In this document: positions 50,798-61,919 of the stretch, piece after piece
How positions within the stretch are numbered: position 1 is the first letter of the stretch
Layout of the letters: every line of letters starts with the position of its first letter
Origin: Colletes latitarsis
Lineage: Eukaryota; Arthropoda; Insecta; Hymenoptera; Colletidae
Length of the DNA stretch: 64,000 nucleotides
Direction of reading: 5' to 3'
Assembly: GCF_051014445.1 (NCBI RefSeq)
Contig: NC_135147.1
Location: 30,284,479 to 30,348,478 of the forward strand
Notes under the pieces: model-generated
What the model was told of the DNA's origin: nothing
The model's database searches: none
Seen by the model: the letters and a program-made list of their open reading frames with translations, nothing else
Made by a program: the position numbers and the translations under genes

Positions 50798-53567
50798 GTG
50801 TCGGGTACCAAGAGTATCAGAGACGAAGCACCGTTACGAAATAGCTGGTAACTCAACTAGAAAGCGGTTACACGCTGCGCGAAACTTATCTTCCGCAGGG
50901 AATGATCTTTCTTCTATAACACGCGGCAGCCGTACTCCGTACGTGCAGACAAACGCACACACTCACTTAAACGCCACAACGGGAGACGACACAGAGGCTC
51001 GAACAGCACTCGGCCGCCATCAGCTGCTCGGACCGACGAGCTTCTTTCATTTTTGCCGGAATGACCGACAGACCGTCAGGCCTTAAGCCCCACCAATATG
51101 TCTTCCAGCATCGTATGTTTTATCACGCACGCATCCACAGGCCACTACAATTTCGGCATCTACTGCACATAAAATTTCAATGAAAAAAGAAAAAAAGCAA
51201 TCCCTTGCACCGCCGCCCTCTTCACTTATTGAAAACCCGTCAAGAGGTGCCCTGTGTGCCTGAAAATAGTAATGTGCGCTCGGCAATCGTCGGCCGAAGA
51301 TAGTCGATCGTATACGAACATGCACGAACGTTCTAGATCGCGCCACTTTCCAAATCTTTACCGTTCCTCGTTACTCCCTCATTTTCTCCACTAGGAACGA
51401 TTCGATCGCGTTTAACCAATCGCGCTGTCGAGATCCTTTGAAACTATTGGTTCACAATCATCCGATAATTAGATTTTTAATAAACGATAGAGGGTCTCGA
51501 GTCAGAGAGCCATGGGGATTGTTTTTCAATCTGATTGGTTTGCAATTTAAAACTTGATCCGAACACAAAAATATAGTACCTAACTATATGTATTTCACTC
51601 GAATGATAACGGATCGCATTCTTGACTGCAGTATTTTTATATTTATTTTTTACATTCATAAACTTGAAACTCTCTAGCGTAGGACTCGTCATCTTTTTCA
51701 TAACACGAACCACATTAGGTTATTAAGGTTTATACGAGAGCCATATTAATATTTCGAGGTGTAAACTTTTAATTACGGTGAAAGAAAAGAAAACTTGTAA
51801 GTAAAGATTAAAAATACATTCCATGATTTTGACGTTTCTACATATTTAGAATAACGATGCTCGATACGATAATATACATATTGATAATTTAAATATTATT
51901 TAAATTTAAAAAATTAACAAGAGGTCTGAATTTTTTGGATATTGTAACACTACATACGGAGTCACTGAATCTATCGCAAAACGTAAATTCTTCCGACAGA
52001 TGGATTAACATTGGCGATTTTCAATTAATAGAAGAATCTGGCGTTTCCAGTATCATTTCATGAAACGGAAACTTAGCTCTACATATACATATACATATGC
52101 GCCATGACCTTGTCCATGCCCTCCCAATGTAAGTAAGTACATGCTAATTCGATGCGTTGAACGTAAACTCTGACTGAAGGTCCTCTATCATGATAAAACG
52201 TTACGCCACTAATGTATATAAATGGTAAATGCTATGATAGTCATGCTTTTCAATCTAAAATTCAATCAACGAGGCGCAGAGTAGATCGGCATTCAATGAG
52301 GAGTTATTTTCACAAACTAAAACATTAACTTTGTAAAAAAACGTTGATTTTGCAGTGAACTTTACGGATAAGAACGATAATCGACGGTGACACTAGTAAC
52401 GACGAACTTCCTTGGCGTCTAACGGACTGGAGGGGAAAGCAAACACACTACCGCACGGGTTCTATGTACATGAGCTTGGCGCTTGGCACTTGGCACTTGG
52501 CACAACTTTGGAGAAGGCGAGTGTGAGCTTTTCCTTCTTGCCTTTCTAACAGCTGAAATTCGATCTCGAATTTTCGACTGCTCAGGCATTTTTACTTTAC
52601 GACCTGTTTCATAAGGAAAGTACCATCACAGACGAGGTATACATATACATGTATTGGTACTTTAATAACCAGGATTCGTAGGTGCAGTTGCACATTCCAA
52701 TTTCACATTTGTTAGGTTCACCATCTCTTGATTGGGCAGTTCTTTCAAGAACTCGACCTTTGTAGCTCATTTCGAACTTTTTGATAGCTTCTCTAACTTG
52801 TTAGATAGGTATTCGAATTCCTTGGCAAAGGAAGGGTGGTTGGGACGAGGCTAAGGCGGGTCTCCTTACGCAGCAACCTCCACACGGTGAGACCTGGGGA
52901 TTATTATTTACTATGTAATTAATATAATTATTAATTACATAGCAATTAATATGGGCTAACGGCATTATATGTATAGTTTCATATACGTTCTTCGCCCCGG
53001 TATGCGGTCTGATAACACCGATTTCGAGTCGCAAATACGTTTTTGCCGAGTTATTTTTTAAATAAATAATGTATTACAATTTATCAATTAGATAAGTACA
53101 TCGTATCCTTACGTATTTTAATAATCTTTAAATCTTTAAATAATGTTAATCGATTGGTAACTCCAATGAAATTAATCGATCGATGCTCAATTCTGGACCG
53201 TACAGCTTTCATTCCGTTAAAAAATACAAAAATTTCTGTAATTTCATTTTCTAATATTATTTAGCGTTTAATTAATAATCGTGTCACTCTTAGTTGGGTA
53301 ATACAATTATTAATTAAAAACTAAACGATATAAACAAATTGGCTGCGATCCGCCTTGCATAGGTTATCATAAATATAGAGCTTCTTCGCTAGATTAGTTT
53401 TAATTCTCATATGTAGTTGGTAGCGCTGCAATCTTTGTCCATTCTGAATTGATAACGCCAGACTAGACAGACACCGAAATGGTAAAATGATTCCAAAGTA
53501 TTGTTACAGATCAAGTAGCTTTTTAAATTTATATAAAACGTTTTAAAAAATTTTTGCAAATAATACA

Positions 53568-53570
<3 letters not shown>

Positions 53571-53608
<38 letters not shown>
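53571..53608. repeat. (TA)n microsatellite
   Basis: About 19 uninterrupted TA units. Confidence 0.9.
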
Positions 53609-53610
<2 letters not shown>

Positions 53611-54680
53611 GAATAATTAAAAAACTACAAGACGTATAATCATCATTATCCGTGAGATGATTATGCTCAAAATCTAATCAGACCTTGAAACAAGAATATA
53701 AAACTTAAATGTTAAGTTTCATTGAAATTCATTCAGCTGTGTAGACGCAATCATGTTAATAGCATATGTACGTATGTACGTGAGTAAATAGCACAGAAAA
53801 AAAAATTTATGCTTATGCCACGTGTATGGCGTTGGCAAAAAAAGTGTACTCACCGCTAGATGGCTATGGACAACAGTGAATTCTTCCAAATCTTTTTAAA
53901 ATATATAAAATTTGTTTCTTGATAATATCCCTTTTTTCTGTTTAAACGTCATTTCGACACATTATATCTTACTCATTTACATTTTACAACAGTTAATCAT
54001 ATATACATTGATACAATACCTCCCATCAGATTTCCTGTAGAATCTTGTTAATGGCGTGCACATTGCGTATGTATGCAGCTTTATGTCGGAAAGAATTACG
54101 TGAATTTTTACGATATCTGCAACGATAAAAAAATAAAATGTTGGAATCGAAGTAGTTTAATTATAAATGTGGTACATAGACTGCATATAAATAACGTTAT
54201 TCTATTCTTTGCAAGTTTGACCATGCAACAAAATTGGCTAGCACAAAGATGACACGGGAACAGATCAAAATTCGTAAATATTTATGACGATGATCGAGTT
54301 CATAAGAAGTTCGAAGGGTGTATGTTCTCTTCTTAAGTGATTCATATGGGAATACGTGCAAAAATGACGATTCGTGCTTCGCAAAAATGCCATACCGAAC
54401 GATAGTAATTTTTACGAGTACAGTATTTAGCGATACTCGGAAGGAAATTAAGTAATTCGAACACAAACAAAATTTAATTACGAGTCTCTGCTTTCAGTGT
54501 ACGATCGTAAAGTGTGAAATGCTTTTCGTTTATATTTTTACAAGGAATATACGTAACCGTTTGTTTTAATAATTAGTTTTATATTGTTTCTTTTGTAAGT
54601 ACATACTTGTAAAAGTTTAAGATAGAGAACCTAGTATTCTACGACGAACCAACAATAATTTAAACGATATTACAGATATA

Positions 54681-57401
54681 ATGGAATCTGAAAATCCTGT
54701 GATGTTGGAACCGTGCGGAGAGGATTCGATTTTAATTCAAACAGTGAAAGATATAGTTACAGAAAGTGCAAACACCGAATTAGAAAGCGAGGAAGAATTT
54801 TTTGTAGTAACAGATGTTCAGAATAAAGAACAAAATGTAATAGAAGCATCTAACGAGGAATCGATAGTAACTCAGTCCGAAGAACGATTGTCATGGTCCA
54901 ATTTATGTAGAATATGTGCCAATATCGGTCATCATCTGATTCCAATATTTGAGGGAGAAGGTTTACAACACAACTTGTGTAATAAAATTCATAAATATTT
55001 GCCTATACACGTAGGTATTTTTATAGTTTTTGATATCAATCAAATTTGTATGTAAAGAATATTGGACTTATTTTGATAATCGTTTATAACAGGTATCTCA
55101 AACAGATACTCTTCCACTACAATTATGTTATCATTGCGCAGCGACATTATTAGCATGGCACGAGCTTTTAGAAGGATGTCTAAATGCAGAAAAACGATTA
55201 TTAGAAATACAACATGCCTTGGAAGAAAAACAAGTGTGTATAAAATGAAACTATGTATTTCATGTTTTTGGTCCAGTAAAGGAAATAGGTGATTTTAACA
55301 ATGTACCAACATTGATTTTCTAGAGCCAGGAAGGTTTAGAGGCTCCGGTACAAGATACATCGGTATACAACATAGCTGAATCTCTTGTAAGTATACGGAA
55401 TTTTAAATATTAATTTTTTTTTTTTATCGAGTTATTGGTATTTTAATTAAAAATAACAGTTGATAATTTATTTCAATTAATTTTCGTATATCTTTAATAG
55501 TTGTTTTAATTGTAGCATCAACAACAGGAAACGATAAAGGATGAAGATTATTGGGAATCAGCCGTTAACGATTCAGACAGGTAACAAACAACTTCCTCTA
55601 TGTTGAAAAAAAAAAAAAAAAATTATACATCAAAGCTATGCATTACGTAGAATTGAACGTGCAGAAAATATGCCCTCTGTAAATAAATTAAAATGTAGTA
55701 GTTATTGATATAAAAGTGCTTCGTGCATAAAAATACAATAATGATTAAGTTTTTCATTTGTATACGTCTAAATATATAAAAATCCAACTAATGTACAAAA
55801 TGGACGACCAGTCTCCCTTAAAGAAAACTTTATGTATCAACTATTTCTGTTTGGAATATGGAACAAGGATTGCTGTGAATTCTTTTAATCAAAGCACTTA
55901 CATATAGTTCTGTGAAAAAAACAGAGACTTATCCATGAAGTCTATGTAGACGCACAGAGAAAACGAAAATCTATATACGTGTGACTCTAAGGTAACAAGA
56001 ATTAGATTTTAAAGATTATCAAGAAAGATGATCATTCTCGAGTGCCATTGATAATTGGGTCGAACAAGAACAAACTTGTGCAAATCGTTACGTCGTAGCT
56101 GCAAATCTGGAGTCAAGTTTTGACTGTTTTGCAGGTCCAGTAGTATGCGGACACCATTTAAGGTGTTCCTAGACACGCAGAATGTATTTCGGAAGCCGCA
56201 CAGAAAAAAGTACCAGCTACAAGAAAGAAAGGCTACAGTTAGCAGAGACTACAATTCGGTATGGATCACGGTTATGAATTCAACGCTCGATCAACCTGTC
56301 GGAATGCCTGATCAGATGCAAAATAATGATACCGATGTAAAGGAAGAGGTTTCCCAGCCGTACAAGTCAAATAGTTTAGAGAAGTCGAGACTGACTAATG
56401 AAATGTGCAAGTCAGCAAATCCTTCGAATACAGAAAATAGAGAGGAAAAGATGAAAGTAAAGCGTAAACTTTGTACAAATAACACGAACAATTCGAAAGA
56501 TTCATGCGAACATATAAAACGCAAGGGCACTTGCATCGACATTCTGGAATCTTATCGATGCGTCGAGTGCGGAAAATGCTTTAAATTAAAAGATTCGTAT
56601 TTAAGACACACAAGAATTCATAAAGACGAAAGACCATTTACTTGCCACGTATGTGGAAAACAATTCCGGGATTCCGGTGGTCTTTCCAGGCATTTAAAAG
56701 ACGTACACGCGAAACTTAAAAATTTCACTTGCGACATCTGTGGTAAGTCTTTCGCGTCAAAAGCTACGAGGGATGATCATCGCAGAACACATACAGGAGA
56801 AAGACCTTATAAATGCGACTCTTGTGGAAAAACTTTTAAATCGAAAGCTTCCCTGTACATTCACAGTAAATTACATACGGACGAATTTCCGCATCCGTGT
56901 TCCTATTGCAACAAAAAATTCCGTAGAAGACAAGAAATGCTGGCACACGTGACCACTCATACAGGAGAGAAGAATTATGGTTGCGACGTGTGTTCGAAAA
57001 GGTTCAGAGTAAAATCGGAACTAGTTAGGCATAAGCTAATTCACTCGGAAAGTAAACCGTTTGTTTGCGTGAAATGTGGTCTCGCTTTTCGACAAAAACG
57101 TTACTTAAACAACCACATAAAAAGCAGACACGTTGAATCTTTACGAGCATGCTAATATGCGTCTTATAATTTCTTTCCACACCACAGTTCTCCAACTATT
57201 CGAATAGACCGAAAATATTCAAATCTGGTACATTTGTTATTTTTCCAGGTTTGGTCTACTTCCGAAGAAATCCTTTGTGGCATACTGTTCGTGGTATACG
57301 ACAACGATGTGTGCAAATAATATAATTCAGACCACTAACAAACATAAAGTTGTTCAGAAATTCAATAAAAATAATATAGAGGAAAAGATAAAAAGTAACG
57401 A

Positions 57402-57433
<32 letters not shown>

Positions 57434-60271
57434 ACGGCGACGACGACGACGACAACGACAGCATCAACTTTTTTAACAATTCCAATGCAATGCTATGCTC
57501 TAGAGACTGTTCGAACGAGACAGTATTATCAATGAAAAAATATACAGGTTCATCGAAGGAACAATACGAGTGTAAAAACTGTCGGCGTTATTTTAAGAGA
57601 GAATGTACCCTAACGCGGCATACGTCGAAATGCAAAAGTGAAAGAAAAAGTAGCATCAAGTTGATAAATGCAGGCTCGAAGGAGGAAAGTGCATCGAAAC
57701 AGTCGAATAAAAGAAAAGAGGGCGAGGATGGAAGAAATTGGAAATTTGATAAAAAGTGTAAACGTAAGAGACACGAAACGCATCCGTGCGTATATTGCGA
57801 TTACACAGCGAATAAAAAGAAATTGCTTCAAGTTCACTTGTCGGAGTCGCATTCAGAATTCATGGGGAAAAAGAAGAAGAAGCTAAAATACGCTGATCGA
57901 GAACTGGTTATGCGTGCTAAGATAGAAATCGATGGAAAGGTTTATTATCACTGTAATCAGTGTGGTAAAAATCTTTATTCGCCGTATACATTCTTCTGGC
58001 ACATACGAATACACACCGGTGAACGGCCTTACACCTGTCATATGTGCGGCAAGCAGTTTCGCGTAAACCAGGGTCTAGCGAGGCACTTGCGCGACACTCA
58101 TGCCGGTATAAAGAATTTTTCTTGCGACATTTGTGGCCGACCATTCACCACGAAGCGTAACGCGGAGGATCACAGACGTATTCACACGGGTGAGCGACCA
58201 TACGTTTGCAACATTTGCGGGAAATCGTTCAAGCAGAAGGCTTCTTTGTTCGTACACAATCGCACCCACTCGGATGTTTTTCCTTTCAAGTGTAACTACT
58301 GCGAGCAGAGTTTCCGCACAAGACCGCCGCTCGCGGTTCACATGACCAAACATACCGGCGAAAAGCCGCACGCGTGCGACATATGCGGTCGTTGTTTTCG
58401 CATAAAATACGAGTTGAAGCGTCATCGACTGATACACTTTGACGAGAAACCGTGGCAGTGCACGGAATGTGATCATTCGTTTCGTCAGAAACGCTACCTA
58501 GTTAACCATAAGAGACTTAATCATAGCAGAAATTGATTACTTGAAAAAAGCGAAAAATAGAATCAGAACGAATCGTAGTCGATGGAACCGTCGTCGTGTA
58601 ACGTGTAACAAGAATTGCGGGGAAATATATTGTCTATATCGTACAATATTTTTTAAGTCATCGAAATACCGTGCGTGTGTCGCGTCTTCTGCGAGAAAGA
58701 AATTTTGTTCGCCGTCCAGCCTGAACAGGCATGAGTGGGATCATATTCACACGGGATTAAAAATAGACTTTTGCCCGCAGACGCAATCGAACTCGTACGT
58801 GCGTATAAACAGAAGGCGGGGCGGGCATCTCTGCACGTTCCATTCCGCAAAATTTACCAACACTATCGAAGGAAGCAAGAGACTGTACATACTCTTGCGA
58901 CGTCTGCGGCAAACGGTTTCGTAATAAAGGCTGTGTTGCGTGGGGGTGTGTGTGTGAGTGTGTGTGTAAGTCGTTATAACAATAGCGAAAAATCGCACGT
59001 TTATTCTATACGCGACACGACGAGATTCAGCCAAGAGCGTTACCCGAAGAGCCACAGCAAGAATTTGCGCGAGGCTTCGTGTTCGATGGCATGATATCGG
59101 AATATGTTTATTTTACAGGTGGAAGAACGAGTCCGGCGGCGTCGTGCGATTAGCGACGATCGAACGCGAAAGTACAAACGGCGAGGAAGTAGAATACGTC
59201 CAGTGCACTCAATGCGATATCGTCTTCGTGAACATGAAGTATTTTATAGATCATATGAACGCCGAGCACGAGGCTCGAATGCATTATTGTCAGTATTGTA
59301 AGTTGGTGTTTCATGGTCGAGACAAAGACTTTGAAGAACACATGTTGATACATAAAGACGACGGCTGCGAGGAATTAAAAGATTATATCTTTAAAGACGA
59401 AACGATGAAATTCGCGTACGATGAAAAGAAAGAGGCCTTATACAGCGTACAAGATCCTATCGTTGTCAACGTTGCGAAAAAGCAATCGCTCTGTTATACT
59501 TGTAACTTGTGCAAGAAAAAATTCAGAAAAAAAACTGAATTGAGAAAACATATAAATCGACATTCCGACGCGAACCAGATCCAACATCCAGACGAGATGG
59601 AACTTGTAAATAAAGCGAGGCAACTGATCGATCATCGAGTCTCGTACAAGTGCGATACGTGCAAGAAGATTATATTCACGAAACGTGGTTTCTTGCGTCA
59701 TATTCGTGTACATTTCGACAAACGGCCATGCAAATGTGACTTGTGCGGTAAATCTTATCGAATCGAACAAGATCTGGCTAGGCACGTTAGGGATGTTCAC
59801 GAAGGGCTCAAGAAATATGCTTGTGACATATGCGGTCGCGCGTTCGCAAATAAAGGGGCGAAAGATGATCATCGAAGAATTCACACGGGTGAACGTCCAT
59901 ACGCCTGCGAACATTGCCCAAAAGTGTTTCGTACCTTAAATTCCATTTATATTCATAATCGCGTACACACAGATTACAAGCCTCACCAATGCTCCTATTG
60001 TGGTAAACACTTTCGAAATAGGCAAAGGCTAACACATCACGAGACCACGCATACAGGCATCAAAGCTTTCGCTTGCGAGATCTGCGGTAAAACGTTCTCT
60101 GTTAAAGGAGAAGTTGTGCGACATCGTGCGATACACAATGAACAGAAACCTTTCGACTGCAAATGTGGCATGAAGTTTGGCCAAAAGAGATACCTTAGAA
60201 ACCATATAAAACAACATCATAAAGAGGCGTCTTCTTGGTTGCTGGAGGAGCTACTAGGAAATAATAACTGA
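54681..60271 (+). CDS. ZAD-C2H2 zinc-finger transcription factor gene with three alternative terminal exons
   Basis: Shared exons: 54681-55010, 55093-55233, 55324-55386, 55516-55580 (phases 0, 0, 0, then 2). They encode 199 codons plus AG. An acidic N-terminal tail leads to a ZAD domain at about residues 75-150 with both zinc pairs visible: CRIC at 76-79 and CYHC at 122-125, joined across the exon 1/2 junction. ZAD is the insect dimerisation domain of C2H2 factors. The ZAD half has no fingers of its own. After donor ACAG/GTAACA (55580/55581) come three separate downstream acceptors, each followed by a phase-matched open exon with its own finger array and stop. Predicted isoforms: 539, 628 and 583 residues. 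I do not recognise a fly orthologue, so no symbol is given. Alternative use is inferred from phase and layout, not from transcripts. Confidence 0.85.
55581..56134 (+). other. Intron before terminal exon A
   Basis: 554 nt, AT-rich. It carries an A-run at about 55605-55622 and ends in CTGTTTTGCAG. Confidence 0.7.
56135..57155 (+). CDS. Terminal exon A of the ZAD gene: seven C2H2 fingers
   Basis: Follows acceptor TGTTTTGCAG (AG at 56133-56134). Its first base G completes the split AGG (Arg) codon, followed by SSSMRTPFK. A linker of about 130 residues precedes seven fingers. Finger cores: YRCVECGKCF, FTCHVCGKQF, FTCDICGKSF, YKCDSCGKTF, HPCSYCNKKF, YGCDVCSKRF, FVCVKCGLAF. HTGERPYK/HTGEK linkers are present between some. 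It stops at TAA 57153-57155. No AATAAA occurs before the next acceptor; the first is at 57364-57369 inside exon B, so its 3' UTR probably overlaps cassette B. Confidence 0.8.
57249..58536 (+). CDS. Terminal exon B of the ZAD gene: nine C2H2 fingers with an Asp tract
   Basis: Acceptor TTATTTTTCCAG (AG at 57247-57248), first base G again completing AGG, then FGLLPKKSF. An aspartate-rich tract of about 22 residues (57398-57460) comes from a (GAC)n microsatellite. Two less canonical fingers (CKNCRRYF, ending in C rather than a second His; CVYCDYTA) precede a seven-finger array: YHCNQCGKNL, YTCHMCGKQF, FSCDICGRPF, YVCNICGKSF, FKCNYCEQSF, HACDICGRCF, WQCTECDHSF. The array matches exon A finger by finger, including the unusual second-finger spacer (RHLRDTHAGIKNF). 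Stop TGA at 58534-58536. Confidence 0.8.
57394..57460 (+). repeat. Coding (GAC)n microsatellite
   Basis: About 19 trinucleotides, mostly GAC with a few GGC and AAC, in frame in terminal exon B; encodes an acidic tract. Confidence 0.9.
58541..59000 (+). pseudogene. Decayed fourth finger cassette
   Basis: No intact frame, but finger debris in shifting frames. Near 58673-58750 VCRVFCEK in one frame is continued after a shift by KKFCSPSSLNRHEWDHIHTG in another, together making one C2H2 finger with a TG linker. Near 58889-58925 is YSCDVCGKRFRNKG, a good finger start that resembles fingers three of cassettes A, B and C (YACDICGRAFANKG in C). In between, nothing in frame. The position between cassettes B and C and the finger spacing fit a duplicated cassette that lost its frame. 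Confidence 0.55.
59119..60271 (+). CDS. Terminal exon C of the ZAD gene: ten C2H2 fingers
   Basis: Acceptor TTTATTTTACAG (AG at 59117-59118); first base G completes AGG, then WKNESGGVV. Three divergent fingers (CTQCDIVF, CQYCKLVF, CNLCKKKF) lead to a seven-finger array matching A and B: YKCDTCKKIIF, CKCDLCGKSY, YACDICGRAF, YACEHCPKVF, HQCSYCGKHF, FACEICGKTF, FDCKCGMKF. The last has one residue between the cysteines instead of two, which may weaken zinc binding. Stop TGA at 60269-60271. AATAAA at 60535-60540. Confidence 0.8.
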
Positions 60272-61243
60272 AGCGCGGGTTCTTTAAGATAACTGGATGC
60301 TTCGACAATTTTCTACGAGTATTATTACCTATATGTATAAATTCAACTGTACAGTCAGATATACGCGTATTCTATTTGTTCGATGCATCTTTTATATTTA
60401 AAAAATCGACCTGAAATATTATAGATTAAACAATCGATTAAATCATATCTTAGCGGCGTGTATCGTTTTAAACACAACCTATCTCCTTATTAACCACAAT
60501 CGATCGTTATTTCATTCAAACTTGTTCTAATCGAAATAAACACAGAGTAATACGTTCTGTATCAAAAGTACTATGATTTATATAACTTGTATGTATAATT
60601 AATCGTACCAGTCATCCGCTGACTTGAAGTCTCGCGGAACAAGTAGAGGGGTATAAGAACGTATTCACATTGATCTCTGGCTCGCTATTCGTCGCGGCAG
60701 TTACACACGCGTGTCCGCTGCCTGAGCGGACCGACTTCCTTTGCCCCTGTGCCGTCCCGCGAGACTTCCACTCAGCGGACGGACCACTCTACGTAGAAAC
60801 GTACACGTACAAATAATTTCAACAATTTATTAATATAATTACGCCAGGTTATTACGAAACCTTACTTTCGTTAATATCCATTCCAAGTAGAATTATTCTA
60901 ATAAAATGTTTAGTTATCAATTTACCATACACGAGCATTCTAACGAAAATAGTGAATTTTTATGGAAACATTTCAGAAATCATTTATACACGTAAATAAT
61001 AAATTAGTCTTTTTATTAACTTTATTCTGATATTACAAGTTCAGTTCAATCAAATATAAATAACAAAGGATCGATATTAGAAAAATATAAAAACTATCAA
61101 TATGTCATTTTAAGCAAACTATATTAAATACAAACAGACCCGGATGAAACGTGATGTGTTTCTCCTCTTTTCTTTATATGGAATTACGTTTGAAAACGGC
61201 AAAGCATTAGCTCTTTGAATTTTTTCACCAATATCTGCAACAT
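60272..61243. other. Convergent spacer after the ZAD gene
   Basis: 3' UTR of the ZAD gene and 3' flank of the next minus-strand gene. GC-richer near 60600-60790, with a short inverted match (GTCCGCTGCCTGAGCGGAC at about 60714 and CTCGCGG/CCGCGAG nearby). No coding sequence seen. Confidence 0.5.
60535..60540 (+). other. Polyadenylation signal of ZAD terminal exon C
   Basis: AATAAA 264 nt past the stop codon at 60269-60271, in the right orientation. Confidence 0.45.
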
Positions 61244-61919
61244 TTATTCTGGTTTTATTTTAATCTTATTATTTTCTTTGCCTATAACACATCTATTCAC
61301 CTTTTCACTGTCTTCCGACATGCACCTTCTTTTATCCAAAGAGTCGTTTACATCGCTTATACATAATTTACTAATATCGGTACTGTTTAACAAACTATCA
61401 AAGTCTTCCAAATATAATCTTCTCATATTTTTAACAAGTTGTGAAATATTTATATATTTCTTTAACGTTCTACGCTTCTGAAAACGAAAACAAGGCGATA
61501 ACGATATACTTAGAAAATTATTAAGAACCCTATTATTCGATAAATATAAGATAAACCTTACAAAACATTTTCTTAGATTTCGACTAATTTTCTCTACTTG
61601 ACAGAGGGCCTGCATTCTTCTACGCTCTGCAAATTTGAATTGTTTTTTTATCAACCTCGAGCCTACCATACATCGTATGATGTTCCTTGTTTCGGTACTC
61701 TTCCAAGGGTCGTACGTTTCTACGTGCTCCTTTAATATTAAAAAAACACACACACAGTGTATCATTTATACATATATTAAAAATTATTGTACCGTAATAA
61801 ACGTTGGTTCGAACCTCGCTCCAATTTTTCATTTTGGGTGCAGATAAATATTTAACTGTTTCCAAGGTTACCGTACCCAGTTGATGCTGCTGTGTATAAC
61901 TACGTTGACATTTTCTCAT
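61244..61919 (-). CDS. Unidentified small basic protein, three exons
   Basis: Exons 61919-61815, 61729-61562 and 61477-61244 join in phase 0 and give 168 residues. Junctions: GAG/GTTCGA (weak donor), AG/GAGCAC, TTT/GTAAGG and TTTTCAG/AAGCG. The last exon (KRRTLKKYINISQLVKNMRR) and the middle one (WKSTETRNIIRCMVGSRLIK) are in one frame across a 84-nt intron, which supports them. The first junction is less sure; AAC/GTTTAT would also keep the frame. The protein is rich in Lys and Arg with predicted short helices, no membrane segment or signal peptide. I do not recognise it. Poorly conserved chromatin or cell-cycle proteins often look like this, but no function is proposed. Confidence 0.5.

Larger units (their letters stand above)
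49877..54680. other. Region between wdb exon 1 and the ZAD gene
   Basis: Holds the 5' UTR and promoter region of wdb (immediately above 49876, to about 51 kb) and the upstream region of the ZAD zinc-finger gene. Contents: the (GCTT)n array at 50562-50797 and a (TA)n run at 53571-53608. No further coding exon supported; open frames around 50.5-51.1 kb come from the (GCTT)n array. A non-coding 5' exon of the ZAD gene may lie near 54600, since ATG 54681 follows a TTACAG acceptor-like sequence ending at 54675. Confidence 0.5.

Noticed and set aside
50264..50844. CRISPR-like regular repeats
   Set aside because: The genome is eukaryotic and the repeats are simple tetranucleotides without spacers.
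50407..51086. Cys-Leu-Ala and Ser-Lys-Gln repeat proteins of 100-170 residues
   Set aside because: Products of the (GCTT)n array; open in several frames at once, so not selected.
57277..58536. Cassettes B and C as three separate complete zinc-finger genes
   Set aside because: They lack a good start and any ZAD, and open directly from acceptors in the same phase as the shared donor; the alternative-exon reading explains more. Transcripts could still change this.
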